Position numbers and translations under genes: made by a program. Below are positions 1-11,726 of a stretch of 64,000 nucleotides of DNA, one piece after another. Source of the DNA: Prinsepia uniflora (lineage: Eukaryota; Streptophyta; Magnoliopsida; Rosales; Rosaceae); NCBI GenBank assembly GCA_032719365.1, contig CM064867.1:71298136-71362135 (forward strand), given 5' to 3'. Each line of letters opens with the position of its first letter. Within the stretch, counting starts at the first letter, position 1. The notes below the pieces were generated by a model, which had not been told where the DNA came from, searched no databases, and saw nothing but the letters and a program-made list of their open reading frames with translations.

Positions 1-2313
1 ACTAAATACATTTTATTGATATCCACATGCAAAACATATAGGTATATATAGGTAAAATCCGAACCGATCGTTACGTTTCATCAAACGGGCCTCATGCCCA
101 AATACCGTGAAACGTGCCATAACCGAAATATCATCAAAACCATTTATTGATTCCAGCATGTGAACATATATAAAATGTAAACCAGAAAACATTTATTCAA
201 TTCCATTTTAGGATCCCCGACCCGCAATCGTATGTAGAAATCAACTGGGCCCCTGACCCGATTTCACAAATTAACTGGGCCCCTGGCCCGATCCACATGT
301 TAACTGGGCCCCTGGCCCGATTTCATAGTTCAACTGGGCCCCTGGCCCGATTTTACATTATTCAAGTTCGTAACCGTTTCATGAAATCATATCCACCCAC
401 ATTTATGGAAATCGGTGCAAATCCAGAAAACCTCGGTTTACGTGCAAATACGTAATTCACCTCGAAATACATGAAATCATTTTAAATTCACCGATATCCA
501 AAGTAAATCATTTAATCATAAATATAATAATCATAAAACAGTTATGCATGCATCGAATTTATGAAACCAATGTCCACTCACAGACCGTTTAACCGAGCGC
601 CTTGATACGCGTGCCATAGGCCTTCCCGGGCTACACCATTATCACCGGGACTCCCAATCCTGTTTAAATCACATTAGAGGATTACTAACCTCATCATTAC
701 CATCCTATTCAAGTCCCATAATTTTCCCGAATTTTTAAGTATTTTTAAACTGGATTTAAAACCTTCGGACATCCCGAACAATAACGAAACGGTGTCCGAT
801 CGACACGAAACCAACGCTAAAATGTTCGTTACATTGTATAGGACAAAAGTCATGTTGGAAGTTTCCCAAAATTACCTCACACGCGCCCCCACGCGCTGGT
901 TGAACTCCCTGCACGTGAAACCCACGCGCCGGGTACTGTTCATCGTCGTTCAGGCCCGAATGACTGTAAAACGGGTCGCCGTGACCCGCGGGCCAACCCG
1001 ATCGGTTCTCCGCCGTTCCTTGATCATTTTCGACAGGGTTTCCTCCTACAAGATCGTCTGAGTTAAACTAGGAGTTCTGTGGAAACAAAAACAAGGAACA
1101 ACGTCAAGATCCTTACCTCCCCGATCGAGAAGCTCACGGCCAAAACTCCGCCGTCGACTGCTCACGGCCCCGACCACCATTAGTTTCAAAAACGGTCCCC
1201 ACAGACTCGTTTCATCCTCTAGATCATCATCCCAATCACCAGATCGAACGAAAGACAGTAAAACCCATCCTGCCATTTTTGCACCCGAAAACGGATTCAC
1301 GGGTTTAGGGCCTACCTCGCCGCCGTGGTCACCACCGTGGCCACCGCAACGCCTGGAATGATCACAGGAACATCCACCACCCTTCAACACGATCACAAAC
1401 AGTCTACATCGACATTCCCAATTTTGAGTTTTTCGGGCCTCCCCTGTTTTCCCTTCCGCCGTCATCTCCGCCGGCTCCCGCCGTCTCCCATCGTGCCCAG
1501 CTCACAGCAGTCATCCCACAACCCTCCGCACGATCCCATGGATACAGATATGGTGGTGGTGTGCAGTGTGAGCCGTGTACGTGCTCACGGGTTTGAGAGA
1601 AATGAGAGTGAGAGGATGTAGTCTGATACAATTAAAGAGAGAGAGGGAACAAAATCAACGGCCCAGATTAAATCTATGGTTAGAGATGGATGGCCCAGAT
1701 CAAAAGGTGCAATAAGTGGGAATTCTTTATATTTTTTAATTCCAATAATTTAATCCAATCCCACCAATCCAGATCTGAGTTCATAATTAAAGGTTAGTGG
1801 TCCACGTGTCCCACTCAGAATCCCAGACCAATCAGAAAATGCCACGTGTCCCCGCCTCGTAATGCGTGCATAACGAACCCAGATTTCCGTGACCCATAAC
1901 TTCGTCGTCGAATCTCCGATTTCGGCGTGCCGCCTGTCGTTGGATTCGTATCGACGAAACCTACGTAACGGTCCTTGGCCCTCGGCCATCGGACATCCTG
2001 GTCAAAAAGTCAACATTTGCCCCTATTTCGTCCAAATTACGAAAACGCCCCTGAACTTCCGTACATCATAACTTTCACCACGAACGTCGGAATCGAACGT
2101 ACCACCTGTCTATGAACTCGTGACGTCCCGAACTACGTCACGGTCATCGGTTAAAGTCCATTTGACCATCCGAAATAAAAGTCAACGTTTTACCCACGCC
2201 CAGGGGCAAAACAGTCATTTCGCACAATTCGTCCGAAATCGCCCAACTAATCCCAGATTAGTAAATCACAATTAAATATTATTAAATCCCGATATTCGGG
2301 ACGGGTCGTTACA
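1..2313 (-). mobile_element. LTR remnant, Ty3/gypsy type, cut by window start
   Basis: Reading on the minus strand, this LTR begins at 2313 with TGTAACGACCCGTCCCGAA, the standard 5' end of Tekay-like plant LTRs, and runs off the window at 1. It holds a short tandem array at 241-360 (unit about 35 bp, core ACTGGGCCCCTGGCCCGAT), an ATGCATGCAT motif near 545 with CCACTCACAGACC just above it, and the duplicated module near the LTR 5' end (about 1885-2020 and 2066-2200). It resembles the solo LTR at 32051-35280 throughout, so I place the two in one family. The small ORFs at 792-1061, 1046-1465 and nearby are not conserved as proteins between copies. Confidence 0.8.
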
Positions 2314-3392
2314 TACCACGTGACACCATCCTATTGGTCCACGTGTCCTGCCACATGTTTTGACAGTCCTGACTGGACCTGCCACATCAACTGCCACGTA
2401 GGCCTGACAGGTTCTGATGCCTTACCACGAGGTATCACCTGATTTTCCACGTGGACTAACAAGTCTGATAGGATGATGACGTGGACTGCCACGTCATTAT
2501 CTTCAACCTCTAGCCAGGTCAACCCGTTTCTCTGTAACTGGTCGATTTGACTCGCGACCCGACCCGATCGTATCTTCTTCATTTCTCGACCATTTTCCAC
2601 CATTCTTTCACTCATCGATTCATCTTTAACCTAGGAACCTATCTATGAACTCGAAATCAAGAGAAAAAACCCTAGGAATTACCTGTTGAATCCAAACCTT
2701 TACGATCAGTTTTCCAACCTCCTTCCAGGGCAGTTTCGTCGTCCTCGACCCCTGTTTTCGATCCTCAGACACTCATACGGACCCACAGAACACTAACAAA
2801 GCTTCAGAACGTCTACCAAACATCCATAAATTGAAATTCCAAAATCAACATAAATGGGTTTACGGGTTTACCTTGATTTCTGGGTTTCCAACTACCGTCG
2901 TTGCTCCTCCGTCCCTTCGCCGTCTCTATCTGTCTCTCAGCCTTCCCTATGCAGCCCAGCTGCTGGTTTGATTGAAAGAAAATGGGAAAGGGATGAGTTT
3001 CGGGTTTTCGAAATGAAAAGGGAGAAAAGGGTAAGATGCATGTATGTAAAATGGAAAGCAATGGATGATTAGGCCTAAACACAAATATCTGGCCCACAAG
3101 AAACAATAGTCAATCTACCTCGTAAATCGTGTAATCGTACCACGATTCGTTCTAGACCCGTAACTTTCCTGTTTGATGTCTGATTTGACGTGCCGCCTGT
3201 CTACGAACTTGTGTCATCTCAATCTACGTAATGGACCTCAGTCCACGTGCATTTGACCTCCCAGATCAAAAGTCAATATTTTACCTAATCCATGGGAAAA
3301 AATTGTCAATTCACCATTATCGCGCACTAATCCTCGATTGATCTCGATTAATCCTCAATTAATCCCGTAGATTCGGGACTAGTCCTTATACA
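2314..3392 (-). mobile_element. Older LTR remnant interrupted by the LTR at 1-2313
   Basis: The right end is a decayed LTR terminus (GATTCGGGACTAGTCCTTATACA versus the usual GGGACGGGTCGTTACA). Inside are degraded copies of the conserved modules: TGCCGCCTGTCTACGAAC near 3190 and the AAAGTCAA tract near 3270. The 2330-2560 part, rich in CCACGTG and TGACA words, resembles 5290-5470 of the LTR at 4016-6568, so it may be an old member of that family. The later LTR ending at 2313 split it. No coding capacity was seen. Confidence 0.6.
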
Positions 3393-4015
3393 TATAAATT
3401 ATGTTGATTGGAATTCAAAGTTCAATTTTATTTTTAGAAGTGTTTTGTAAAATGACCCCTTTCAAATTTTATCCTAGCTATGCCACTGTTAAGCAATAAG
3501 ATGAGAAATTCCAGTGCAGAGGTTGATACCAGAAAGAGCTTTTCCAATGATGATAAGGAAGAATGAAGAAGGTTGAGAGAGAAGGTTTGTGCATGGGAAT
3601 GGGATGATGTCTTTTTGGGTCTCTTATAGTGTGTTTCAATGGGGGAAGAAACATGAGATTTGTTAAAAAAAATTAGAATTTCAATTTTCCAATGTACTAA
3701 TTCTTTTGTTTGGATGCATAAAGATAGGAATTTAAGATTCTAGGAAAATAAAAAATTTGGAATTTGGATGCCATAAATAACAAGTTTAAGTTGCATATAA
3801 AAATGTGGCATTTTCAAAATTCCATCTTTATAACTACCATTTTTTCTTCAACTGATCTTGTTTAGGTCCATAAGGCTTTCCCCTGATATCCATATGGATA
3901 TATATTGAAGCTACAATCGTACGCACTTGCTAGAGTCTCCTTGATCCCTGCAAACAGTAAACAAAAAGTTATCGTTTGTCTTGAACGAAGCCCTAAAAGG
4001 TTGTTCGACCAAGAA
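3393..4015. other. AT-rich spacer, nothing recognised
   Basis: AT-rich sequence between two retrotransposons. It has no ORF of note, no clear repeat and no RNA gene. The part around 3690-3800 (TTTGGATGCATAAAG, GGAATTTGGATGCC) has the look of decayed MITE or intron-like sequence, but I cannot assign it. AAGAA (4011-4015) directly precedes the next LTR; its partner duplication is lost. Confidence 0.4.
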
Positions 4016-6568
4016 TGACAGGACCCATCCCAATCCCACTGGGACCACCCGGGGACGTGTCCTACTCCCGTCTGACAACGACTCTAAACATATTACAAAT
4101 ACCTTTAATCGAACTCAAGTTTTTCGAATTAAATAAATAAAGTTAAAACATACGAACTCAGAGTTTAATGCCATCAGACCAGGGATAGTACGAATACAAA
4201 ATATGAGCACAAATGTCAAGTTACAAAAAACAGCGCTCAACCTACCCAACTAGGTGTACAGGTGCACAACAAAATAATCTAAGCCTCGTACTCCGGATCC
4301 TCCTCTTCTACTTTAGTAGCACGGCCTAGAGAGGTCAATTAAAACAATACAAAGTGAGTGGGCCGAAAATAAACAAGTATCTAAAACCAATTTAATAAAA
4401 TAATAATCATAAGATTTTACCCCTTCGTTTTTAAAGCTTGCATGCATTGAATAAAATATAAGTCATCGTAATAATAACAAAATCATAGAATCATATAAAT
4501 AACTGAATAGGGAAAACCATCGTAATAGTGCATTGTTAAACCAAACCTCGGCATCCCCGATGCCTAATAATGTCATGGTCCTAAGGCTACGCATGCCACT
4601 CAGGGTCTCAAATCCCGAGTAATCCTCTAGGTCCACCAGTGTCCGGTATCCCGGATCACTACCCGATGTATAATCATAATGCCTTCCTGAGAGGGAGTAA
4701 CCCCACGGTAGCTGACTCCTCTCAGATAGTGCCCCGTGACTACTCCAGGGTCCACCCAGGACAACGACCCTCCCTGGAGGAGACAATATCAATAAGGTCG
4801 AAATTATAGCATAATAGTAGTATAGTTACCCTGCATCCTTTTATAATCCGTGAAAACATTCCGTATATAATCCAGACGGGTCTCATGCCCAAAAAACCAT
4901 AATATAATACCTATAATAGTCCCATCTCAATCATAAAGCAGAATAGTAAAAACAGTTATGCATGCAATCCTTTAGAAATCAAATAGCCCACTCACACACG
5001 GTCTTTGCTGCTCAACCGACCGCCTAAATCTGTTCAATAACATCCAAAAGTCACTAATGGACCCCATAAGTTCATTTCTAAAACCCTAGAACAGAATCGG
5101 CCCGAGAAACCGGTCCGAACACACTTCCCGAGGCATTAAACCCTAATTTGACCAACCTAACGATCTATGATCGATACAAAACCACCACCATTGGATTCGT
5201 ATCGTCGAAATCTTGAAAATGGTACTGATCCCACCAAAAATACTGTTCACACATGCCTGGTCAACGCACTGGTTAACTCTGCTATAGTACCTAATCACGT
5301 CAGCATGACGTCATCCCTGACAGGTGTCAGATGACATGTGTCACTCCCTAGTTGGTCACTGGTTTGACATGTCTGACATGATGATGTCATCATCCCTATC
5401 ATTCGACCGGGTCCTACCGAAAACTAGCAACCGGGTCGCCGTGACGCACGACCATGACCCGACCAGAATTTCCATTTCCGGCCACCATTTTCAGTGCAGT
5501 TTGATCCTATGGACTTGTCTAAGCCTACACTACATGTCAGTGAACTCAAAAACTAGAAGAAAAGCTAGGATCTCTACCTCTAGATCGAAGGTTCACGACC
5601 CAGTTTTCTGGTCGTCTCCAGCCTCGAAACAGGTCACCACAAACTCGTCACAGTCCTTAGAACACGACTCAACAAATAGGAGGGCCCTCTACACGTCAAA
5701 ACTGGGGTTCGAAACTGGGAAGAACAAAGGAGGTTTCAGGTTTTTCAGCTTTCCTCTGCCGTGTCGCTGTTGTGGGTCTCTCAGTCAGTCGTCTTTGCCT
5801 CCCAACGGTCCTATCCCGGCGTTAGATCGAAGTATGGTTGTGTGGGTTGAACGGTTTGGGCTTTTGGATCCGTTTGTCCATCTTGGGTCTGGGGTGGTGT
5901 TCGGGGTTGCAAACAGAGAAGAAGATAATAGTGGTGGTGGCTGATGATGAAGATGATAACTGGTGAGGGTGGTGAGATCGATCTGGTGGCTGGAGATGAA
6001 GCAAGCAAATGGGGAAGGTGATCGGTGGTGTTTGTTCGAAATGAGGGGCTGGTGTTCTTCCCGGGTGAGAGAAAAGTGAGAGTGAGAGGGAGATGAGTGA
6101 TCTGAATGAAAAATGAAACAGAAGATGGAATGAAGGGTGCAGATGAAATCTTGAGGGGGAAGATGGATGACTAGGGTTTGATGAGGGAAATAAAATATAT
6201 TTAAATGGACCAATGGGACAAGATCCTTGAATTAGGGAAAAGTAATGGTGGGATGAGTGACACTTGTTACTCATCCAAGGGTCCATATTTAATCGATTAT
6301 TAATTCAGTTTTTAATATTTTATTATTATTTTAATTAAGCTCTCGGTTCATATGTTTAATCAATTTCGCTCCTGTGACCATAAATTTTCCGTCGAACGTC
6401 CGTTTTTGACGTGTCACCTGTCTACAAACTCGTGGCGTCCCGATCTATGTCATGGTTATTGGTCAAAGTCCTAAATATTTCCCTGGTCAAAAGTAAACTT
6501 TTTTCCCCTTAGGGGAAAAATGGTCATTTTGCAATAAAATATTATTTATGAAAGTTCGGGTCGTTACA
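4016..6568 (-). mobile_element. 3' LTR of truncated chromovirus
   Basis: An LTR of 2553 bp. On the minus strand it starts TGTAACGACCCGAAC at 6568 and ends GGGATGGGTCCTGTCA at 4016. A decayed polypurine tract and chromovirus pol lie beyond 6568, which makes this the 3' LTR. Structural signals: GTGAGTGGGC at 4354-4363 paired with GCCCACTCAC at 4987-4996, TGCATGCA motifs near 4440 and 4957, a 6-bp-stem triloop GGCATC-CCC-GATGCC at 4550-4564, and an 8-bp stem CTCCAGGG (4743-4750) / CCCTGGAG (4772-4779). The 206-codon frame at 5324-5944 is not recognisable as a protein and overlaps LTR signals, so I do not call it a gene. Confidence 0.85.
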
Positions 6569-6610
6569 ACCTAACCACCTTACAAAAATTTCGTCCTCGA
6601 AATTTACTCA
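6569..6610 (-). other. Decayed polypurine tract region
   Basis: On the minus strand the sequence reads GAGGACGAAATTTTTGTAAG then GTGGTTAGGT directly before the 3' LTR. This matches the usual chromovirus arrangement in which the pol end and a purine-rich primer (GGACAAAATTCTTTTAAGGG type) abut the LTR, but pyrimidines now break the purine run. Confidence 0.6.
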
Positions 6611-6639
6611 AATAAATACGGGTACTAATCTCTCATCAA

Positions 6640-7921
6640 GTCCTCAGGTTCCCACATTGCTTCCTCGACATCATGATTTCTCCACCGCACTTTCACCAAT
6701 GGAATTGTCTTGTTTCTCAGAACCTTGTCCTTCCAATCCAGAATCTGCACTGGTTACTCTTCAAAGCTCAGGTCAGTCCTCAGTTCCAGTGGTTGTTTCG
6801 GCAAAGCATGTTAGTCGTTCCGTAGATACTTCCGTAGCATGGACACATGAAACACGTCGTGTACTCTGGCAAGTTCTGGAGGTAACGCCAACCGATATGC
6901 CACAGAACCAACCCTCTCCGTGATCTCGTACGATCTTATGTAATGGGGACTCAACTTCCCACGTCGACCAAAATGGATAATTCCCTTCCAGGGAGATAAC
7001 TTTAGGAACACAAAATCTCCAACGACAAACTCCAAGTCCCGAATTTGTCGGTCTGCATAGCTCTTTTGGCGATCCTACGCCGCTTTCAATCTTTCCTTGA
7101 TAACTCGGACTGTCTCCTGGGTCACATCCATCAAATCCGGCCCTACTGCAGCTTGCTCTCCTACCTCTATCCAACAGATAGGTGTCCTACACTGCCGACT
7201 ATATAGTGCCTCATAGGGTGTCATTCCGATACTTGCATGATAACTGTTACTGTACGCGAACTCCATCAAAGGCAAATGAGTATCACACGAATCCTGGAAC
7301 TGCAACACCACATGCCCTCATCATGTCCTCCAGGGTCTATATAGTCCTCTCGGACTGTCCATCAGTCTGTGGGAGGAAAGTCGTACTGAAATGTAAGTTC
7401 GTACCCAAGGCAGTTTGCAAACTCCGCTAGAATCTGGAAGTAAATCGCGGATCTCGGTTAGAAACTATCTTCTCCGGTGTACCATGAAGTCGAATGATCT
7501 TGTTTACAAACAGCTGAGCTAGTCGGTTTGGCTTGTACGTCTCACGTACCGGTAGGAAATGTGCTAACTTGGTCAATCAGTCCACAATCACCCAAACTCC
7601 ATCAAATCCACTTTGTGTCCTAGGAAACTTGAAGATAAAATCCATCATAATGTGATCCCACTTCCACTCGGGGATCGGAAGTGGTTGCGTGGCTCCATAC
7701 GGTCTCTGCCGCTCAGCCTTAACCTGCTGGCAAGTCAAACATCTGCTGACGAACTCCGCTATATCCTTCTTCATACCTGCCCACCAATAATGGTTCCGGA
7801 GGGTACGATACATCTTTGTTTCTCCCGGATGCCTCGCATAAGCTGAACTATGGGCTTCCTCAAGAATCTCTACCTGTAACTCTGCCACAGTAGGTACACA
7901 CAAACGACCCAATAAATACAT
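6640..7921 (-). pseudogene. Ty3/gypsy chromovirus integrase and chromodomain remnant
   Basis: Minus-strand pol fragment in several frames. From 7921 downward: the integrase HHCC zinc finger (H..H, then CLTCQQVKAE), then the DDE core with the first aspartate in VWVIVD. The second catalytic site reads SNRDPRF where the family has SDRD. The glutamate is kept in TDGQSERT. The core end (MTPYEALY, 7075-7311) and the GPY/F-type C-terminal domain (VFHVSMLRKY, 6811-7035) follow. At about 6640-6770 a chromodomain-like tail is visible (KVRWRNHDVEEAMWEPEDL). In-frame stops and frame changes occur after VIVD, in the core and near the C terminus, so it is dead. Protease, RT, RNase H and gag are absent. The chromodomain points to the Tekay/Del clade. 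Confidence 0.88.
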
Positions 7922-7923
7922 AG

Positions 7924-8971
7924 TGTTGGATCCATCCCAATCCCAATCCCACTGGGACCACCCAGGGACGTGTCCCGCTCCCGTCTAACAACGACTCTAA
8001 ACATACCAAAAATACCCTTAATCAAACTCAAGTCTTTCGAATTAAATAAATAAAGTTAAAACATACAAACTCAGAGTTTAATGCCATCAGACCAGGAATA
8101 GTACGAATATAAAATACGAGCACAAATGTCAAGTTACAAAAATAGTGCTCAACCTACCCAACTAGGTGTACAGGTGCACAACGAAATAATTTAAGCCTCG
8201 TACTCCGGGTCCTCATTTTCTACCTTAGTAGCATGGCCAGGAGGGGTTAATTAAAACAATAAAGAGTGAGCGGGTCGAAAATAAACAAGTATCTAAAACC
8301 AATTTAATAATATAATAATCATAAGGTTTTATCCCTGCGTTTTCAAAACTTGCATGCATTGAATAAAATATAAGTCATCGTAATCATAACAAAATCATAG
8401 AATCATATAAATAACTGAATAGGGAAAATCATTGTAATAGTGCACTATAAAACCAAACCCCGGCATCCCCGATGCCTAATAATGTCACGGTCCTAAGGCT
8501 ACGCGTGCCACTCAGGGTCTCAAATCCCGAGTAATCCTCTAGGTCCACCAGTGTCCGGTATTCCGGATCACTACCCGATGTATAATCATAATGCCTTCCT
8601 GAGAGGGAGTAACCCCACGGTAGCTGACACCTCTCAGATAGTGCCCCGTGACTACTCCAGGGTCCACCCAGGACAACGACCCTCCCTGGAGGAGACAATA
8701 ACAATAAGGTCGGAAATTACAGCACAATAGTAGTATAGTTACCCTGCATCCCCTGATAATCCGTGAAAACATTCCCTATATAATCCAGACGGGTCTCATG
8801 CCCAAAACACCATAATATAATACCCATAATAGTCCCATCTCAATCATAAAGCAGAATAGTAAAAACAGTTATGCATGCAATCCTTTAGAAATCAAATAGC
8901 CCACTCACACACGGTCTTTGCTGCTCAACCGACCACCTAAACCTGTACAATTGCATCCAAAAGTCACTAAT
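7924..8971 (-). mobile_element. Truncated 5' LTR of the same chromovirus
   Basis: Nearly collinear with 4016-5067, including TGCATGCA sites, the CTCCAGGG/CCCTGGAG stem (8655-8662 / 8684-8691) and GCCCACTCAC, so it is the partner LTR. Its inner edge reads TGTTGGATCC instead of TGACAGGACC and touches integrase sequence directly. No primer-binding site, gag or RT lies between, so a deletion fused LTR to pol. The outer 1.5 kb is missing because another LTR starts at 8972. Confidence 0.8.
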
Positions 8972-11270
8972 TGACAGGACCCACCCCTAATCCCCCGGGA
9001 TTAAGGGCTAAATCATGCTTCAGCCTAACTTACGCATGACACGAAGGCTAAACTGACGTCCAACCTCTGTGTGACACCTAAGTCGGACAAGGGATTCTCG
9101 ATCCAACCATATTAAAAACAACCGGACTTCACAGAGTGCACCGAACTACTGTGGATCGCGGGTGTGATGTCTCCGTGTCTCTCGTCCAACAGCCCGTACC
9201 GCAACAACCTGGAGGGTATCAAAAAACACAAAAGACTGTGAGTGGACAAAAATAAAGAGTAAGTTCAAAAATAGTTATCAGGAAAACAATTACATTTTTA
9301 CCCTCCACGTAAAAACCAATGCATGCATATCAATTCATGTTATAAAACCATCTCATATAAAAAACCATCAACGAAAACCATTATCGAAAACCCAAATCAC
9401 ATTCGTCATTCAAATCCAGGCCTCACCCTCAAATCACAAATCGTCAAAGTACGGGAACTCAGTCCCAAAACTCATCAAATTCAATTCATCCGGGTCACTG
9501 CCCAAAACATCAGAAAAACCAGTGAAAAACATCAATCATGCGAGTTTGCTGGATCTCAAGTGCACCCGAGTCTTTAAACTCAAAACCATGCGCTATAATC
9601 AGGCCTTCCCGGGATATCAACGAGTCTTTAAACTCAAAACACAATCACAGGCCTCGGGGGGTATCACAATAACCGAGTCTTTAAAACTCAAAACATATAC
9701 CGAGTCTTTAAACTCAAAACATATCAATCCAGGGCCCTCCCCCCGTCAATCAACCGAGTCTTTAAACTCAAAACAAGATCCAGCGGTTTTATTTTTTTTT
9801 CCGGGTCTTTAAACCCTAACCCATTTTTCATTCAAAAACCATAGAAAATCCTTCTCCGAATTCGCGACAATGATTTCGTAAGCTAGCATCCGGAACCATC
9901 ATCCCGAACCCAAATCCAGACATCCTTTCCAAGTCTCAAAACCAAATCCGAAATCTCGTTTCCGAAATCCAGTTTCAAAACCGAAAGCTCATTTATCAAA
10001 ATCTCAGAAACAGGGCTCCAAGTCCGAAATCACTTTTTAGAAATCCATTTCAAATCATTGAAATCAAATCATATTTAAAATCCCGAAATCAAATCATTAA
10101 AATCACGGTCAAATCACAAGATCGTGCGAAATCTCGTAAAACGTAAAATTCCGTAAATTTCTCGAAAATCTTGCAAAATCGTAAACCATCAAGATCACAA
10201 ATCAAATCATAGAATCACGTATAGAAAAAATATAAAAACATATATGCATGCATCACAAGTTACAAAGCAAAATCCACTCACAGACCATAGCATCGTCGCC
10301 TCGATACGCGTGCACCTATGCCGTTCCCGGTCAATCCACTATCACCGACTTTCCCGAACCTGCCCAAAACCCACAATAAGGTCACTAACTACTTCATAAA
10401 GCTTATACTAAAACCCCGTAATTTTCGCGAATTTTTAACTATTTTTAACCGAGCCCTAAAACCTTCGGACATCCAGAAACATATCAAACCGATGTCCGAT
10501 TGACTCAAAACCAGCGCCAAAATGTTCATTACATCGAATACTTTGAAATTCGCGTTGGAACCTTCCTTGAAATCTGTACCACGAACCCACACGCGCCGCC
10601 CAAAGGGGTTGCGCGTTGGCCTCACGCGTGGCTACTTTTCATCTTCAACCTTGGGACAAACTGGGTTTGAACCGGTTCGAACCGGTCTGGTCGAACCGAA
10701 CCGGCGTGAACGGTTTTGTCCAATTCCAAGCCCATTTTTTTGCCATTTTTACTTCTAATTAGTCCTATGTGTTTTCCTTAGTGTTCATAATCGTTTGGTG
10801 ACTTTAAAAACAAGAATTTCCACCTAGAACTCACCTTCCAATTTGACGATTAACCCATTCTCTGTCTTCCTTCGAGTTGCTACGATTATGGCTTCCATCC
10901 TTCTCGGTTTTGATCCCAAAGGTCTCCCGGCATCCCTAGAAGCACAACTAAATGATCAGAACCTCACAACAACTTCCAAGTTCCAACTTACCATATTTGA
11001 AGTTCAAGAAGATTTTTTCACGGGTTTCCTCTTACCGTCCATGTTAAGGCTCCAACTTGGTTCCAGCCAACCTGTATGGTCCTCCAAAACATCATCTCCC
11101 TAGCTGAGTCGATCAAACCGTCAAGAAACAAGATTTTCCATTTGAATGGACTTCAGAGCTTCTCAGATTTTCTTCATTATGGAGCCGTCGTAGGCACGAC
11201 CCTAACCACCACCTTCAACCGCTCACCTTTCTTTCTCACTTCCATTCACAAATCATCAGTAAAAGTTGAC
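8972..11270 (-). mobile_element. Partial LTR related to the 23.5-37.9 kb element
   Basis: Starts TGACAGGACCC and tracks the LTR at 35422-37912: the paired arms CTGTGAGTGGAC (about 9237) and CCACTCACAGACC (about 10272) with ATGCATGCAT beside each, and an array of GAGTCTTTAAACTC units at 9560-9810. The CGCC-rich segment at 10580-10640 and the CCGGTTCGAACCGG words at 10670-10700 are also shared in type. The LTR 5'-terminal modules are absent, so the upper end is lost. The boundary near 11270 is approximate. Confidence 0.7.
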
Positions 11271-11392
11271 AATTAAGAGGTCTGGAAGGGTTGGGATTTC
11301 GCGGGCACACCCTGCTCTGTTTTTCCCTCTATTTTTTTTCACTTCTGTTCTTCCTAGCCCGTGCAATTGTGTACGACCCGGTCTTGGAAACA

Positions 11393-11462
11393 AGAACGGT
11401 GAGCAAGACCCGTGAGCTTGAGAAGCAAGAACGGTGAGCAAGACCCGTGAACTTGGAAAGGT
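11393..11462 (+). repeat. Two 35-bp tandem copies plus a partial third
   Basis: The unit CAAGAACGGTGAGCAAGACC (first 20 of 35 bp) is repeated head to tail with few changes. A diverged third start (TAAGATCGGTGAACGATCCC) runs into the left end of the Cassandra-like LTR. Confidence 0.8.
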
Positions 11463-11470
11463 AAGATCGG

Positions 11471-11726
11471 TGAACGATCCCACATCGCTCGGGGAGGGAA
11501 AGGTGAAGTACCTTATATGTGTGGGCACGTATCTATCTAACACAAGGCCTATTGGGAGCTCAGTGGCTTTGGGGGGGATTGGAACCCCAAAGTTAAGCGA
11601 GTTGAGGCTGGTGCAATCCCATGATGGGTGACCTACTGGGAAGTTGCACGTGAGCTCCCGAAAACAAAACCGTGAGGGCTGGGCCCAAAGCGGACAATAT
11701 TGTGTTAGATGAGCAAGGTCGTGACA
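11471..11726 (+). mobile_element. Cassandra-type TRIM LTR carrying 5S rRNA-like sequence
   Basis: A 256-bp LTR-like unit starting TGAACGATCCCACATCGC and ending GTCGTGACA. Within it, 11584-11655 mirrors 5S rRNA: AAGTTAAGCGAGTTGAGG (box A region, about 11590-11607) and ATGATGGGTGACCTACTGGG (box C region, 11621-11640). This arrangement is the hallmark of Cassandra terminal-repeat retrotransposons in miniature, whose LTR uses the 5S internal promoter for RNA polymerase III. A weak primer-site-like sequence (CCGGTGTCAA) follows at 11730. No second LTR was found, so this is a lone or broken copy. It is not a working 5S gene, because the 5' third of 5S is absent. Confidence 0.85.

Noticed and set aside
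5324..5944. 206-codon ORF as a gene
   Set aside because: It lies wholly in an LTR, has no recognisable domain, and overlaps other frames equally open on the other strand.
9560..9810. Regularly spaced GAGTCTTTAAACTC units resembling a CRISPR array
   Set aside because: The units are short and imperfectly spaced, lie inside an LTR, and recur in the matching LTR at 35985-36190. This is a plant genome without cas genes.
11584..11655. A 5S rRNA gene
   Set aside because: Only the middle and 3' portions resemble 5S. It sits in a Cassandra-like LTR with its usual flanking words, not in a 5S repeat.
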